DNA of 64,000 bases, from assembly GCF_014323705.1 (NCBI RefSeq), contig NZ_JABVEC010000040.1, forward strand, positions 1 through 64,000, in the 5' to 3' direction. Shown here one piece after another: positions 44,395 through 53,408 of this stretch. The notes beneath the pieces were generated by a model that saw only the letters and a program-made list of their open reading frames with translations, made no database searches and had not been told where the DNA came from. Source of the DNA: Actinomadura alba. GTDB lineage: Bacteria > Actinomycetota > Actinomycetes > Streptosporangiales > Streptosporangiaceae. A program made the translations under genes and the position numbers. The number at the start of each line of letters is the position of its first letter. Position 1 is the first letter of the stretch.

Positions 44395-45443
44395 GAGACC
44401 GCGTCCGAGGTGCGTTCGTGGGGCTCGCCATCGGGGACGCCGCGGGCTGGCCGGCCGCGCGGCACCGCTCGGGACTCCTGGCGCCGTGGACCCGCAGGCT
44501 GGCCCGCGAACTCGACGAGTTCGCCGAAGAGCACCGGCTCACCACGCTGCCGGTGCCGTTCACACTGAACCAGCCGGTCACCGCGCTGCAGGTCGGTCCG
44601 TCCGACGACGCCGAATGGCTCGCGTGGACCGCGCGCGGCCTGCGCACCGATCGCCGCGCCGCCTTCCAGGCGCTGGCCGGCGCCCCGGGCCTCCGCGTGC
44701 GGATGTCGGTGCGCGCGGCGCTCGACAACCTCCGGCGCGGCATCGGACCGCCCGCGAGCGGCCATGACAATCCGCACTTCTTCGATGACGCCGCGGCCGT
44801 GCGGGCGGTCGCGTTCGGAGCGGCCCATCCCGGTGATCCCGCGCGGGCGGCTCGCGCCGGGCGTGCCGACGCCGAGATCACGAACGCGGAGGACGGCGTC
44901 CACGGCGCGGCGGCGATGGCCGCGGCGGTCTCGGTGGCCGTCGTGGGAGAGCCCGTCGCGACCGTCGTCACTGCGGCACTCGCGGAGCTGCCCGAGCACA
45001 CTGCGATCCGGTGCGCCGCCGGCGCCGCGCTGACGGCCGCGGAGCTCGCGGGTGACGCCTTCGCCGCCGTGCCCCTGCTCGACGCGGCCGTACAGGACCA
45101 TGTCTACAGCTATGGGGTGGCCGCCGCGCAGACGATCCCGGTGGCCCTCGCGCTCACCCGGGCCTCCGGCGGAGCGCTCATGAGCGCGGTCCCGGCCGCC
45201 GCGTGCCTTCCCTCGCTCGCCGACTCGGCGCCGGCGCTCACCGGCGCGCTGACCGGCGCGCTCACCGGCTACGCCGCGCTGCCGGGCGGATGGCGCAGGA
45301 GCGCCCGCGTGCTGCCCGGGTGCTGCCTGCCCTGCCTCGCCGGAGCCGATCTCGCCCAGATCGCCGACCACGTCGCGGCCGGCCGTACGGACCGCGCGAC
45401 GCCACCCCACAGCGATGCCCGGCGGATGACGGGCCATGTCTGA
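44376..45443 (+). CDS. Degenerate ADP-ribosylglycohydrolase paralogue, second of three
   Basis: 355 residues from the GTG at 44376, eight bases after AGGGGGG. The fold is recognisable from RVRGAFVGLAIGDAAGWPAA, ITNAEDGVHGAAAMAAAVSV and the general layout. The N-terminal acidic motif is reduced to VGPSDDAEWLAWTARGL, and the C-terminal DxDT signature is replaced by LPSLADSAPALTGALTGALT. It probably cannot hold the two metal ions and may be a non-catalytic binding partner of its neighbours. It overlaps the first gene by 19 bp and is 32 bp from the third. Confidence 0.85.
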   Translation: MPAGDLRDRVRGAFVGLAIGDAAGWPAARHRSGLLAPWTRRLARELDEFAEEHRLTTLPVPFTLNQPVTALQVGPSDDAEWLAWTARGLRTDRRAAFQALAGAPGLRVRMSVRAALDNLRRGIGPPASGHDNPHFFDDAAAVRAVAFGAAHPGDPARAARAGRADAEITNAEDGVHGAAAMAAAVSVAVVGEPVATVVTAALAELPEHTAIRCAAGAALTAAELAGDAFAAVPLLDAAVQDHVYSYGVAAAQTIPVALALTRASGGALMSAVPAAACLPSLADSAPALTGALTGALTGYAALPGGWRRSARVLPGCCLPCLAGADLAQIADHVAAGRTDRATPPHSDARRMTGHV

Positions 45444-45475
45444 GAGGAGTCACGTCTGATGAGGAGTCACGTCCG

Positions 45476-46879
45476 ATGACCGGCCATACCTGGACGCGGC
45501 TCACCTGGACTCATCCCGAGGACCTGGTCGGGCACGAGCTCCGGCAGGCCGGGCAGGACGGGCGCGATCCCAGAGCCGTCCGCTCGGTCGCGGCGCGATG
45601 GCGGGCGGCCGGCGGCCCGGACCCCCCGCCGCGCGCGGGCACGGCGGCACGGCCCACGCCCGCACTGCGCGGTCTCGCGGAACGACTGCTGGACGAACTC
45701 GCCGGCCTGCCGGTGCCGGACGGTGAACCCTCAGGGCTCGATGAGATCATCGCGGCCTGCCCGGACTGGCCCGAGGGCGGGCGCACGGCACCCGATCCCG
45801 ACCGGGTGCTCGGCGCGTGGCTCGGCCGGGCGGCCGGCTGCGCACTGGGCGCACCGGTGGAGAAGATCCCCCGCGAGGGCATCCGGGAGATAGCCGAGGC
45901 GACGGGGAACTGGCCGATCCGCGGCTGGTTCACGGCCGAGGGGCTGCCCGGCGACATCGCGGACCGGTGGCCGTGGAACACCCACGGCGCGGCCACCTCC
46001 CTGGCCGAGAACCTCGACGGCGCTCCGCCCGATGACGACCTCGAGTTCTCCATGCTGGCGCTGGCGACGCTGGAGCGCCACGGCCGGGACTTCACCACCG
46101 AGGACGTGGCGCGCTTTTGGCTGGAGCACCTGCCCGGCGGCCGCGTCTTCACCGCCGAACGCGTCGCCTACCGCAACCTGCTGCTGGGCGTCGAACCGCC
46201 GGATACAGCGACGTACCACAACCCGTTCCGCGAGTGGATCGGCGCTCAGATCCGCACGGACGTGTACGGCTGGGTGAACGCCGGCGACCCCGGCGCCGCG
46301 GCCGCGATGGCGCACCGGGACGCCCGGCTGAGTCACACCGCCAACGGCGTGTACGGGGCGATGTTCGTCGCCGCGATGTGCGCCTCGGCGGTGACGGGCG
46401 CCTGCCTCGACGAGGTGCTCGCCGCGGGGCTGTCGGTGGTGCCTCCGCGATCGCGGCTCGCGTGCGCCGTCCGCCGGGCGGTCACGGCCGCGCGGCGGCA
46501 CGAGGACTTCGAGCGCGTCCTCGGCGAGCTGTACGCGAGCCACGGGGACCTGCACTGGGTGCACGTGGTCAACAACGCCGCCCTGGTCGCCGCCGCGCTG
46601 GTGCACGGTGCGGGCGACTTCACGACCTCGATCGCGGCCGCCGTGTGCGGTGGCTGGGACACCGACTCCGACGGCGCGACCGTCGGGTCGATCGCCGGCG
46701 CCCTCACCGGCGCCCGCCTGCTGCCCTCGAGATGGACGACCGCGCTGCGCGGCCGTGCGTCCAGCGGCCTGGCCGGCTTCGACGGGGTGTCCTTCGGCGA
46801 GCTGGCCGCACGCGTGTGCGCATTGCCCGCTCCGCACCGCCCCGGAGGCGTTAGCGTGGCGCCGTGGAAGCGGTCATAG
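45476..46879 (+). CDS. ADP-ribosylglycohydrolase-family protein with N-terminal extension, third of three
   Basis: 467 residues, ATG after GAGGAG. About 105 N-terminal residues (TWTRLTWTHPEDLVGHELRQ) precede the catalytic fold and are not recognised. The fold shows VLGAWLGRAAGCALGAPVEK, DDDLEFSMLALATLERHG (acidic motif), RLSHTANGVYGAMFVAAMCA and the signature CGGWDTDSDGATVGSIAGAL. The metal ligands appear intact. It overlaps the following histidine kinase gene by 16 bp, so transcription may continue into the two-component system. Confidence 0.9.
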   Translation: MTGHTWTRLTWTHPEDLVGHELRQAGQDGRDPRAVRSVAARWRAAGGPDPPPRAGTAARPTPALRGLAERLLDELAGLPVPDGEPSGLDEIIAACPDWPEGGRTAPDPDRVLGAWLGRAAGCALGAPVEKIPREGIREIAEATGNWPIRGWFTAEGLPGDIADRWPWNTHGAATSLAENLDGAPPDDDLEFSMLALATLERHGRDFTTEDVARFWLEHLPGGRVFTAERVAYRNLLLGVEPPDTATYHNPFREWIGAQIRTDVYGWVNAGDPGAAAAMAHRDARLSHTANGVYGAMFVAAMCASAVTGACLDEVLAAGLSVVPPRSRLACAVRRAVTAARRHEDFERVLGELYASHGDLHWVHVVNNAALVAAALVHGAGDFTTSIAAAVCGGWDTDSDGATVGSIAGALTGARLLPSRWTTALRGRASSGLAGFDGVSFGELAARVCALPAPHRPGGVSVAPWKRS

Positions 46880-48048
46880 CGACGCTGGTGGTCGTGGCGG
46901 TCATCGGTGTCCCCGCCCTCCTGCTCCGCCGGGTCCTGCGCGGGCGCCGGGACCTCGGCGGCCCGGTCGACCGGGCCACCTTCGAGACGTTGCACACGGC
47001 GTCGCTCGCCGCCCCGCCGCTGCGGTCGGGGCTGACCGCCCAGGGGGCCGAGAAGGCGGCACGGCACCTGGGCGTGCTCCTCGGGCAGGCCGCGCTCGCG
47101 ATCACGAACGCCGAGGAACTGCTCGCCTGGGAGGGGGCGGGCGGCCATCACGCCCAAGCGGCCCTCGATCACGCCAAGGACACCCTCGCGGGCGGCCGCA
47201 CCCGGGTGCTGGGCCCCGACGTGGTGGCGTGCGGCGACCTGGACTGCCCGGTCCGCCACGCGATCGTGGTGCCGCTCACCACCGACGACCGGGTCGTCGG
47301 CACGCTCACCGCCTACGGCACCCAGGCGTCGGCCGGGCTGGTGCGCGCGGCCGAGGAGGTGGGCCGCTGGGTCGACGCCCAGCTCGAACTGGCCGATCTG
47401 GACAGGTCACGGACCCTTCTCATGGAGGCCGAGGTACGCGCCCTGCGCGCGCAGATCTCACCGCACTTCATCTACAACTCGCTGACCACGATCGCCTCGT
47501 TCGTGCGAACCGATCCCGAACGGGCCCGCGAACTGCTGCTGGAGTTCGCCGACTTCACCCGGTACTCCTTCCGCAGACATGGCGACTTCACCACGCTCGC
47601 CGAGGAACTGCGCAGCATCGACCGCTACCTGCTGCTCGAACGCGCCCGTTTCGGCGACGACCTGCACGTGACCCTGCGAATCGCCCCCGAGGTGCTGCCC
47701 GTCGCCGTGCCGTTCCTGTGCGTACAGCCGCTGGTCGAGAACGCCGTGCGGCACGGGCTGGAGGGCAAGCCGGGGCCAGGACGCATCACGATCCTCGCCG
47801 AGGACGGCGGCGCCGAGTGCGTCATCAGCGTGGAGGACGACGGCGTCGGCATGGACCCCGACCGGATGCGCCGCGTGCTGGCCGGTGAGGCGCGCAGCGG
47901 GGCCGGCATCGGCCTCGCCAACGTGGACGAGCGGCAGCGCCAGGTGTACGGCGACGCCTACGGGCTCGTCGTCGAGACGGCCGAGGGCGCCGGGATGAAG
48001 GTGAGCCTGCGGGTGCCGAAATACCGTCCCGGCGTTTCCGCGACGTAG
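46864..48048 (+). CDS. LytS-type sensor histidine kinase
   Basis: 394 residues, GTG start. One N-terminal membrane segment (3-22) is followed by a GAF-like region (about 45-170, with GDLDCPVRHAIVVPLTTDDR). The His_kinase domain has its phospho-His in LRAQISPHFIYNSLTTIASF, and a C-terminal ATPase domain has LVENAVRHGLEGKPGPGR and VEDDGVGM. This order is typical of the LytS/YehU class paired with LytTR regulators. The next gene encodes exactly that partner. The adjacent transporters suggest control of monocarboxylate uptake, by analogy. Confidence 0.93.
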   Translation: MEAVIATLVVVAVIGVPALLLRRVLRGRRDLGGPVDRATFETLHTASLAAPPLRSGLTAQGAEKAARHLGVLLGQAALAITNAEELLAWEGAGGHHAQAALDHAKDTLAGGRTRVLGPDVVACGDLDCPVRHAIVVPLTTDDRVVGTLTAYGTQASAGLVRAAEEVGRWVDAQLELADLDRSRTLLMEAEVRALRAQISPHFIYNSLTTIASFVRTDPERARELLLEFADFTRYSFRRHGDFTTLAEELRSIDRYLLLERARFGDDLHVTLRIAPEVLPVAVPFLCVQPLVENAVRHGLEGKPGPGRITILAEDGGAECVISVEDDGVGMDPDRMRRVLAGEARSGAGIGLANVDERQRQVYGDAYGLVVETAEGAGMKVSLRVPKYRPGVSAT

Positions 48049-48164
48049 CGTCTCCGGGCGCCTGCCCGGTGTGCTGACCTCGAATGGTCCCTGTGTTGAC
48101 ATCGAATGGCCGAGTCACCACCCTCAAGAGGATCCGATGGACGGTGTGATGGTGCGGAGGAGCA

Positions 48165-48920
48165 GTGGCCGGTCTGCGCGTCCTCGCGGTGGACGATGAA
48201 CTGCCCGCTCTCGAGGACCTGGGGTATCTTCTGCGCGCCGACCCCCGCGTCGCCGAGGTCAGCACCGCCCGCGACGGCGCCGCCGCGCTGCGGTGCCTCG
48301 ACCGCGCCCTCGCCGAGGGCCGTCCGGTCGACGCGGTGTTCCTCGACATCCGGATGCCGGGCCTCGACGGGATCGTGCTCGGCAGGTTGCTGTCCCGGTT
48401 CGTCCGCCCACCGGAGATCGTCTACGTGACGGCCTACGAGGGACACGCGGTCGACGCGTTCGAGCTGAAGGCCACCGACTACCTGCTCAAGCCGGTCCGG
48501 CCGGAGCGGCTCGCCGAGGCCGTCCGCCGGGTGGTGGCGGGCACTGGAACGGGTCCGCTGGCCGTCGCCGAGCCCGAGCCGGTCCCCGTGGAACTGGGCG
48601 GGGTCACCCGGTTCGTTCCGGCCACCGAGGTGCACTACGTCGAGGCGCAGGGAGACTACGCGCGCCTGCACACCGCGTCCGGCAGCCACCTCGTCCGCAT
48701 CCCGCTGAACACGCTCGAGGAGCGATGGCGCGACGCAGGCTTCGTCCGGGTGCACCGCAGCCACCTGGTCTCCCTGCACCACATCGAGCAACTGCGGCTG
48801 GACTCCGGCCGGTGCACCGTACGGGTCGGTGGCGCCGAACTCCCGGTCAGCCGCCGCCACACCCGTGAGCTGCGCGATCTCCTCGTCCGCCGGGCCCGCC
48901 GGAGCTCCCCCCATGAATGA
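48165..48920 (+). CDS. LytTR-type response regulator
   Basis: 251 residues. The receiver domain has the acidic pair in VLAVDDELPALEDL, the phospho-Asp in AVFLDIRMPGLDG, the Thr in IVYVTAYEGHA and the Lys in YLLKPVRPERLAEA. The LytTR DNA-binding domain covers about 140-245 (EVHYVEAQGDYARLHTASG, FVRVHRSHLVSLHHIEQLRL). GTG start. It overlaps the DUF485 gene downstream by 8 bp, linking the system to the symporter genes. Confidence 0.94.
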   Translation: MAGLRVLAVDDELPALEDLGYLLRADPRVAEVSTARDGAAALRCLDRALAEGRPVDAVFLDIRMPGLDGIVLGRLLSRFVRPPEIVYVTAYEGHAVDAFELKATDYLLKPVRPERLAEAVRRVVAGTGTGPLAVAEPEPVPVELGGVTRFVPATEVHYVEAQGDYARLHTASGSHLVRIPLNTLEERWRDAGFVRVHRSHLVSLHHIEQLRLDSGRCTVRVGGAELPVSRRHTRELRDLLVRRARRSSPHE

Positions 48921-49419
48921 CGACGACACCCCCCCGGCCGTTGAGCCCACCGCTCCACCCGGTGAGCGTTCCGAGTCCTCCGATGCCGAGGGACCCCGCG
49001 CGTACCCACATCCCGAAGAGCCCTCGAAGCGCGACGAGCCGCCGAGCGGAGCGAGGCAATCCAACAGAGTGCTGGTCACCAGCCCGCGCACGCGGGCGGC
49101 GACGCGGCCGCGCCATCCGGGGACCCGTGAGATCGATGAGCAGACGGGGCTCGGCGAGGTGTACATGCGCTCGCTCATCCGCTCTCAGCTGCGGTTGGCG
49201 CTGTCGGTCTGCGTGGCGGTGACCGGCGTGATCGGCGGTCTGCCGGCGCTGTTCCTGCTGGCTCCGGGCCTCGGCGACCTGCGGCTGCTCGGTGTCCCGT
49301 TGCCGTGGCTGCTGCTGGCCGTGCTCATATATCCCCTGTTCGTGGTCTGCGCGTGGTGGTACGTACGGCAGGCCGAACGCGTCGAGCAGGACTTCGCCGA
49401 ACTCGTGGACCACCGGTGA
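48913..49419 (+). CDS. DUF485 family membrane protein
   Basis: 168 residues from the ATG at 48913. The first 75 residues are Pro/Glu/Arg-rich and probably disordered. The DUF485 part follows: LGEVYMRSLIRSQLRLALSV, two membrane segments (about 95-120 and 128-150) and WWYVRQAERVEQDFAELVDH. Such small proteins accompany acetate/pyruvate-type sodium symporters and are thought to be accessory subunits. The matching symporter begins 43 bp downstream. Confidence 0.87.
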   Translation: MNDDDTPPAVEPTAPPGERSESSDAEGPRAYPHPEEPSKRDEPPSGARQSNRVLVTSPRTRAATRPRHPGTREIDEQTGLGEVYMRSLIRSQLRLALSVCVAVTGVIGGLPALFLLAPGLGDLRLLGVPLPWLLLAVLIYPLFVVCAWWYVRQAERVEQDFAELVDHR

Positions 49420-49462
49420 GCGGACCGGCCGGCCCGTACGGCCCGGACAGGGAGCGGACGGC

Positions 49463-50953
49463 TTGAGCCTCGCGGCGGTCGTGCTGGTCGTGGTCGCGAC
49501 GGTGTCCATCGGAACGTTCGGGCTGCGCCTGTCGCGTACGACCTCGGACTTCTACGTGGCGTCGCGTACGGTCTCGCCCCTCTGGAACGCGTCGGCGATC
49601 GGCGGCGAGTACCTCTCCGCCGCCTCGTTCCTCGGTATCGCGGGCCTGATCCTCGCGTACGGCGCCGACATGCTCTGGTTGCCGGTGGGCTGGACCGGCG
49701 GCTATCTGGTGCTGCTCGTCCTGGTCTCGGCGCCGCTGCGCCGGTCCGGCGCCTACACGCTGCCGGACTTCGCCGAGGCCCGGCTGGAGTCGATGCGGGT
49801 CCGGCGGGCCGCGAGCGTGCTGGTCGTCCTCATCGGCTGGTTCTATCTGATGCCGCAGTTCCAGAGCGCGGGACTGGTCCTCCGGACGCTGACGGGCGCC
49901 CCGGTCTGGGCCGGAGGGCTGCTCGTCGCCGTGGTCGTGGTCGTGAACGTGCTGTCGGGCGGCATGCGCAGCATCACGTTCGTGCAGGCGTTCCAGTACT
50001 GGCTGAAGCTGACGGCGCTGGCGGTCCCGGTGATCTTCCTGTTGCTGGCGTGGCGCGGGGACGGGATGCCCGGCATCACCGACCAGCAGTGGCTGGTGCC
50101 GCTCGCCGGGACCCGTGAGCATCCGGTCTACGCCACGTACTCCGTGATCCTGGCGACGTTCCTCGGCACCATGGGCCTGCCGCACGTGCTCGTGCGCTTC
50201 TACACCAACCCCGACGGGCGGGCCGCGAGACGCACGACTCTGGTGGTGCTCGGGCTGCTCGGGGCCTTCTACCTTCTGCCGGCGCTGTACGGCGCGCTCG
50301 GCCGGATCTACGCCCCCGATCTGCTGGTGTCCGGCCACGGCGACGCGGTCGTGCTCACCCTGCCCGAGCGGGTCGTCGGCGGAGCGCTCGGCGACCTGCT
50401 CGGCGCGCTGGTCACGGGGGGCGCGTTCGCCGCGTTCCTGTCGACGTCCTCCGGGCTGACCGTGTCGGTGGCGGGCGTCATCGCCCAGGACATCCTGCAC
50501 GGAGGGGTCCGGTCCTTCCGGGTGGCGACGGTGCTGGCGGTGGCGATGCCGCTGATGCTGGCCACCATGGCCCGGGCGCTGCCCGTGGCCGACGTGGTGG
50601 GGCTCGCCTTCGCGGTGGCGGCCTCGACGTTCTGCCCGCTGCTGGTGCTCGGCATCTGGTGGCGGCGGCTCACCGATGCGGGGGCCCTGGCCGGGCTGCT
50701 GGTCAGCGGCGGGCTCGCTTGCACCGCCGTGATGTGGACGATCGTGAGCGGGCCGCTCAGGGGTTGGCCGGGGGTGCTGCTGGCCCAGCCCGCGGCCTGG
50801 ACGGTGCCGATCGCGTTCGGCGTGATGGTGGTGGTCTCGCTGCTGACCCCCGGTCGCGTTCCGGCCGGCGTGGCGCGCACGATGGTGCGGTTGCACGCGC
50901 CCGAGACGCTCGACGTCGACCGGGGCGACTGGCACCCGCGCGGTGGGGCCTGA
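49463..50953 (+). CDS. Sodium:solute symporter, first of two
   Basis: 496 residues from a TTG at 49463 with AGGGAG upstream; no better start occurs in the frame. About thirteen membrane segments. SSS-family features include TTSDFYVASRTVSPLWNASA, IGGEYLSAASFLGIAGLILA and GTMGLPHVLVRFYTNPDGRA, close to ActP/MctC-type monocarboxylate carriers. It lies downstream of the LytS/LytTR pair and DUF485 partner, so uptake of acetate, pyruvate or propionate is likely. Substrate not proven. Confidence 0.9.
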   Translation: MSLAAVVLVVVATVSIGTFGLRLSRTTSDFYVASRTVSPLWNASAIGGEYLSAASFLGIAGLILAYGADMLWLPVGWTGGYLVLLVLVSAPLRRSGAYTLPDFAEARLESMRVRRAASVLVVLIGWFYLMPQFQSAGLVLRTLTGAPVWAGGLLVAVVVVVNVLSGGMRSITFVQAFQYWLKLTALAVPVIFLLLAWRGDGMPGITDQQWLVPLAGTREHPVYATYSVILATFLGTMGLPHVLVRFYTNPDGRAARRTTLVVLGLLGAFYLLPALYGALGRIYAPDLLVSGHGDAVVLTLPERVVGGALGDLLGALVTGGAFAAFLSTSSGLTVSVAGVIAQDILHGGVRSFRVATVLAVAMPLMLATMARALPVADVVGLAFAVAASTFCPLLVLGIWWRRLTDAGALAGLLVSGGLACTAVMWTIVSGPLRGWPGVLLAQPAAWTVPIAFGVMVVVSLLTPGRVPAGVARTMVRLHAPETLDVDRGDWHPRGGA

Positions 50954-51120
50954 CCGGAGATCAAGGTACGGTAACGACCGCTCGACGCACCGAATCGACC
51001 GCTCGTCGCACCTGAGTGCGGATGGCCGCAGTACGGGGACGGCCTGCCGACGAGCCCCTCCTCACCCGAACGGGCGCCCCCTACGGTGTGGTGACTCGCA
51101 TCACATGGTCAGGAGGCTTC

Positions 51121-51450
51121 GTGAGCACGGCACAGGAGGAAGGGACCGTCTTCGAACGGACCCAGGAGAGCCCAGACTTTCAAGAGTTGCGCCGACGATT
51201 CCGCTCTTTCGCCTTTCCGATGACGGTGGCGTTCCTCGCGTGGTACCTGCTCTATGTCATTCTCTCCGGCTGGGCGCGCGATTTCATGGGCGCAAAGCTG
51301 GTCGGGCACATCAACGTCGCCCTGGTGTTCGGCATCCTGCAGTTCGTCTCCACCTTCTTGATCGCCTGGCTGTACGCCCGGCGCGCCAACACCAAGCTCG
51401 ACGCGCTGGCCGACAAGATCCGCCATGAGGTCGAGGGGGAGGCCAAATGA
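51121..51450 (+). CDS. DUF485 family membrane protein, second
   Basis: 109 residues from the GTG at 51121, with AGGAGG five bases upstream; upstream frame extension has no ribosome site. It shows QESPDFQELRRRFRSFAFPM, two membrane segments and NTKLDALADKIRHEVEGEAK, the standard DUF485 layout. It overlaps the actP-like gene as ATGA, so the two are coupled. It is the classical YjcH-type partner of acetate permeases. Confidence 0.93.
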   Translation: MSTAQEEGTVFERTQESPDFQELRRRFRSFAFPMTVAFLAWYLLYVILSGWARDFMGAKLVGHINVALVFGILQFVSTFLIAWLYARRANTKLDALADKIRHEVEGEAK

Positions 51451-53057
51451 GCCACGAGGCACTCGCCATCACGCTGTTCCTGATCTTCGTCGCGGGAACG
51501 CTGGTCATCACGGTCTGGGCCAGCCGGCACACCAAGGACGCCACGGACTTCTACGCCGGCGGCCGGTCCTTCTCGGCCGCGCAGAACGGCATGGCGATCG
51601 GCGGCGACTACATGTCCGCCGCCTCGTTCCTCGGCATCGCCGGCCTCATCGCGCTGTTCGGCTACGACGGCTTCCTCTATTCCATCGGGTTCCTGGTGGC
51701 CTGGCTCATCGCGCTGCTGCTCGTCGCCGAGCTGATGCGGAACTCCGGCAAGTTCACGATGGCCGACGTGCTGGCGTTCCGGATGAGCCCGCGCCCGGTG
51801 CGGACGGCGGCCGGCGTCTCCACCATCACCGTCTCGATCTTCTACCTGCTCGCCCAGATGGTCGGCGCCGGCGCGCTGGTCGCCCTGCTGTTCGGCTTCA
51901 CCAGCGACTTCGCCAAGGCCGCCACCATCGTCCTCGTCGGCGCACTAATGATCGTCTACGTCGTGGTCGGCGGGATGAAGGGCACCACCTGGGTCCAGAT
52001 CGTCAAGGCCGTCCTGCTCATGGGCGGCGCGACGCTCGTGACGGTGCTCGTGCTCGGCAAGTTCGGCTTCAACATCTCCACCCTGCTGCGCGACGCCGCG
52101 GAGCAGAGCGGCAAGGGCGAGGCGTTCCTCGAGCCGGGGCTGCGCTACGCGACCGAGGCACAGGGCCTCAGCGGCAAGCTCGACCTGATCAGCCTGGGTC
52201 TCGCGCTGGTGCTCGGCACGGCCGGCCTGCCGCACATCCTCATCCGCTTCTACACCGTCCCGACCGCGCGCGACGCCCGCAAGTCGGTCCTGTGGGGCAT
52301 CGGGATCATCGGCACGTTCTACCTGCTCACCCTGGTTCTGGGCTTCGGCGCCGCCGCCCTGGTCGGCACCAAGGAGATCGCCGCGGCCAACCCGGCGGGC
52401 AATACCGCGGCGCCACAGCTGGCCGAGAAGATCGGCGAGCTCATCTTCGGTGACGTGGGAGGCACGATCCTGCTGGCGGTGATCGCGGCGGTCGCGTTCG
52501 CCACGATCCTTGCGGTGGTGGCGGGGCTGACCTTGGCCTCGTCCTCCTCCTTCGCGCACGACATCTACGCCCACGTGATCAAGAGGGGCAACGTGACCGA
52601 CAAGGAAGAGGTGCGGGTCGCCCGCATCTCGGCCTTCGTGATCGGCGCCGTCGCCATCGTCCTGGGCATCTTCGCGCAGAAGCTCAATGTGGCGTTCCTC
52701 GTTGCGCTGGCCTTCGCGGTGGCCGCGTCCGGGAACCTGCCCGCGATCCTCTACAGCCTGTTCTGGAAGAGGTTCAACACCGCCGGCGCCGTCGCGGCCA
52801 TCTACGGCGGCCTCGGGTCCGCGGTGCTCCTGGTGTTCTTCTCACCGGTGGTGTCCGGCAGTGAGAAGGCGCTGTTCACCAGTGTGGACTTCTCGTACTT
52901 CCCGCTGGAGAACCCGGGCATCGTGTCGATCCCCGTGGGCTTCCTGTGCGGTTGGCTGGGCACGGTGCTCAGCAAGGAGAGCAACCCCGGGAAGTACGCC
53001 GAGATCGAGGTGCGCGCGCTGACCGGCGCGCACGCGGAGGGCGCCGTCCACCACTGA
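51447..53057 (+). CDS. actP: Cation/acetate symporter ActP
   Basis: 536 residues, thirteen or so membrane segments. Diagnostic SSS motifs are ATDFYAGGRSFSAAQNGMAI, IGGDYMSAASFLGIAGLIAL, LVLGTAGLPHILIRFYTVPT and SSSFAHDIYAHVIKRGN. The whole pattern fits the ActP acetate/glycolate symporter. It is the second SSS gene in this locus and is 45 residues longer than the first. A strong terminator follows at 53107. Confidence 0.94.
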   Translation: MSHEALAITLFLIFVAGTLVITVWASRHTKDATDFYAGGRSFSAAQNGMAIGGDYMSAASFLGIAGLIALFGYDGFLYSIGFLVAWLIALLLVAELMRNSGKFTMADVLAFRMSPRPVRTAAGVSTITVSIFYLLAQMVGAGALVALLFGFTSDFAKAATIVLVGALMIVYVVVGGMKGTTWVQIVKAVLLMGGATLVTVLVLGKFGFNISTLLRDAAEQSGKGEAFLEPGLRYATEAQGLSGKLDLISLGLALVLGTAGLPHILIRFYTVPTARDARKSVLWGIGIIGTFYLLTLVLGFGAAALVGTKEIAAANPAGNTAAPQLAEKIGELIFGDVGGTILLAVIAAVAFATILAVVAGLTLASSSSFAHDIYAHVIKRGNVTDKEEVRVARISAFVIGAVAIVLGIFAQKLNVAFLVALAFAVAASGNLPAILYSLFWKRFNTAGAVAAIYGGLGSAVLLVFFSPVVSGSEKALFTSVDFSYFPLENPGIVSIPVGFLCGWLGTVLSKESNPGKYAEIEVRALTGAHAEGAVHH

Positions 53058-53106
53058 GCCGTCCATCTGACCGGTTTCCCGGTCCCTGACGAATCTCTCC
53101 CCGCCC

Positions 53107-53149
53107 ACCGGCCGGCCGCGTTGACCCCCGCGGCCGGCCGGTCCCTTTC
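53107..53149 (+). terminator. Terminator after actP
   Basis: ACCGGCCGGCCGCG/CGCGGCCGGCCGGT, perfect 14-bp arms, then CCCTTTCC. It ends the symporter operon. Confidence 0.88.
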
Positions 53150-53160
53150 CCGGGGCCCGG

Positions 53161-53235
53161 ATCGGTGAAGGCACGATCGGCCAGGCCGCGATCGGTGAAG
53201 GCACGGTCGGTGAAGGCACGGTCGGCGACGGCGGG
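53161..53235. repeat. 15-bp repeats in the gap after actP
   Basis: ATCGGTGAAGGCACG occurs at 53161 and 53191, GTCGGTGAAGGCACG at 53206 and a decayed copy at 53221. It is non-coding. The 350-bp gap to 53408 otherwise holds the terminator and an operator-like palindrome. Confidence 0.75.
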
Positions 53236-53303
53236 GCGCCGATCGGCCATGAGCGGGCATCGGTAGGCTGTCGAGTCCCGTCCATCGCTTCGGCGACCGG
53301 AAA

Positions 53304-53320
53304 TACTACCCCTTGTAGTA
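53304..53320. promoter_or_regulatory. Palindrome TACTAC-N5-GTAGTA
   Basis: A perfect 6+6 inverted repeat about 90 bp before the next gene. The half-sites resemble operators of the BlaI/MecI family. No such regulator gene lies in the window, so the assignment is tentative. Confidence 0.5.
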
Positions 53321-53408
53321 GTCTGCGCAAGGGTGCGCCGGCGGAGCCGGGCATCGGGCGAGCCCCGCTCGGGCGCGTGACGAACTGCGGAGTGTGAGAG
53401 GCGGATCC

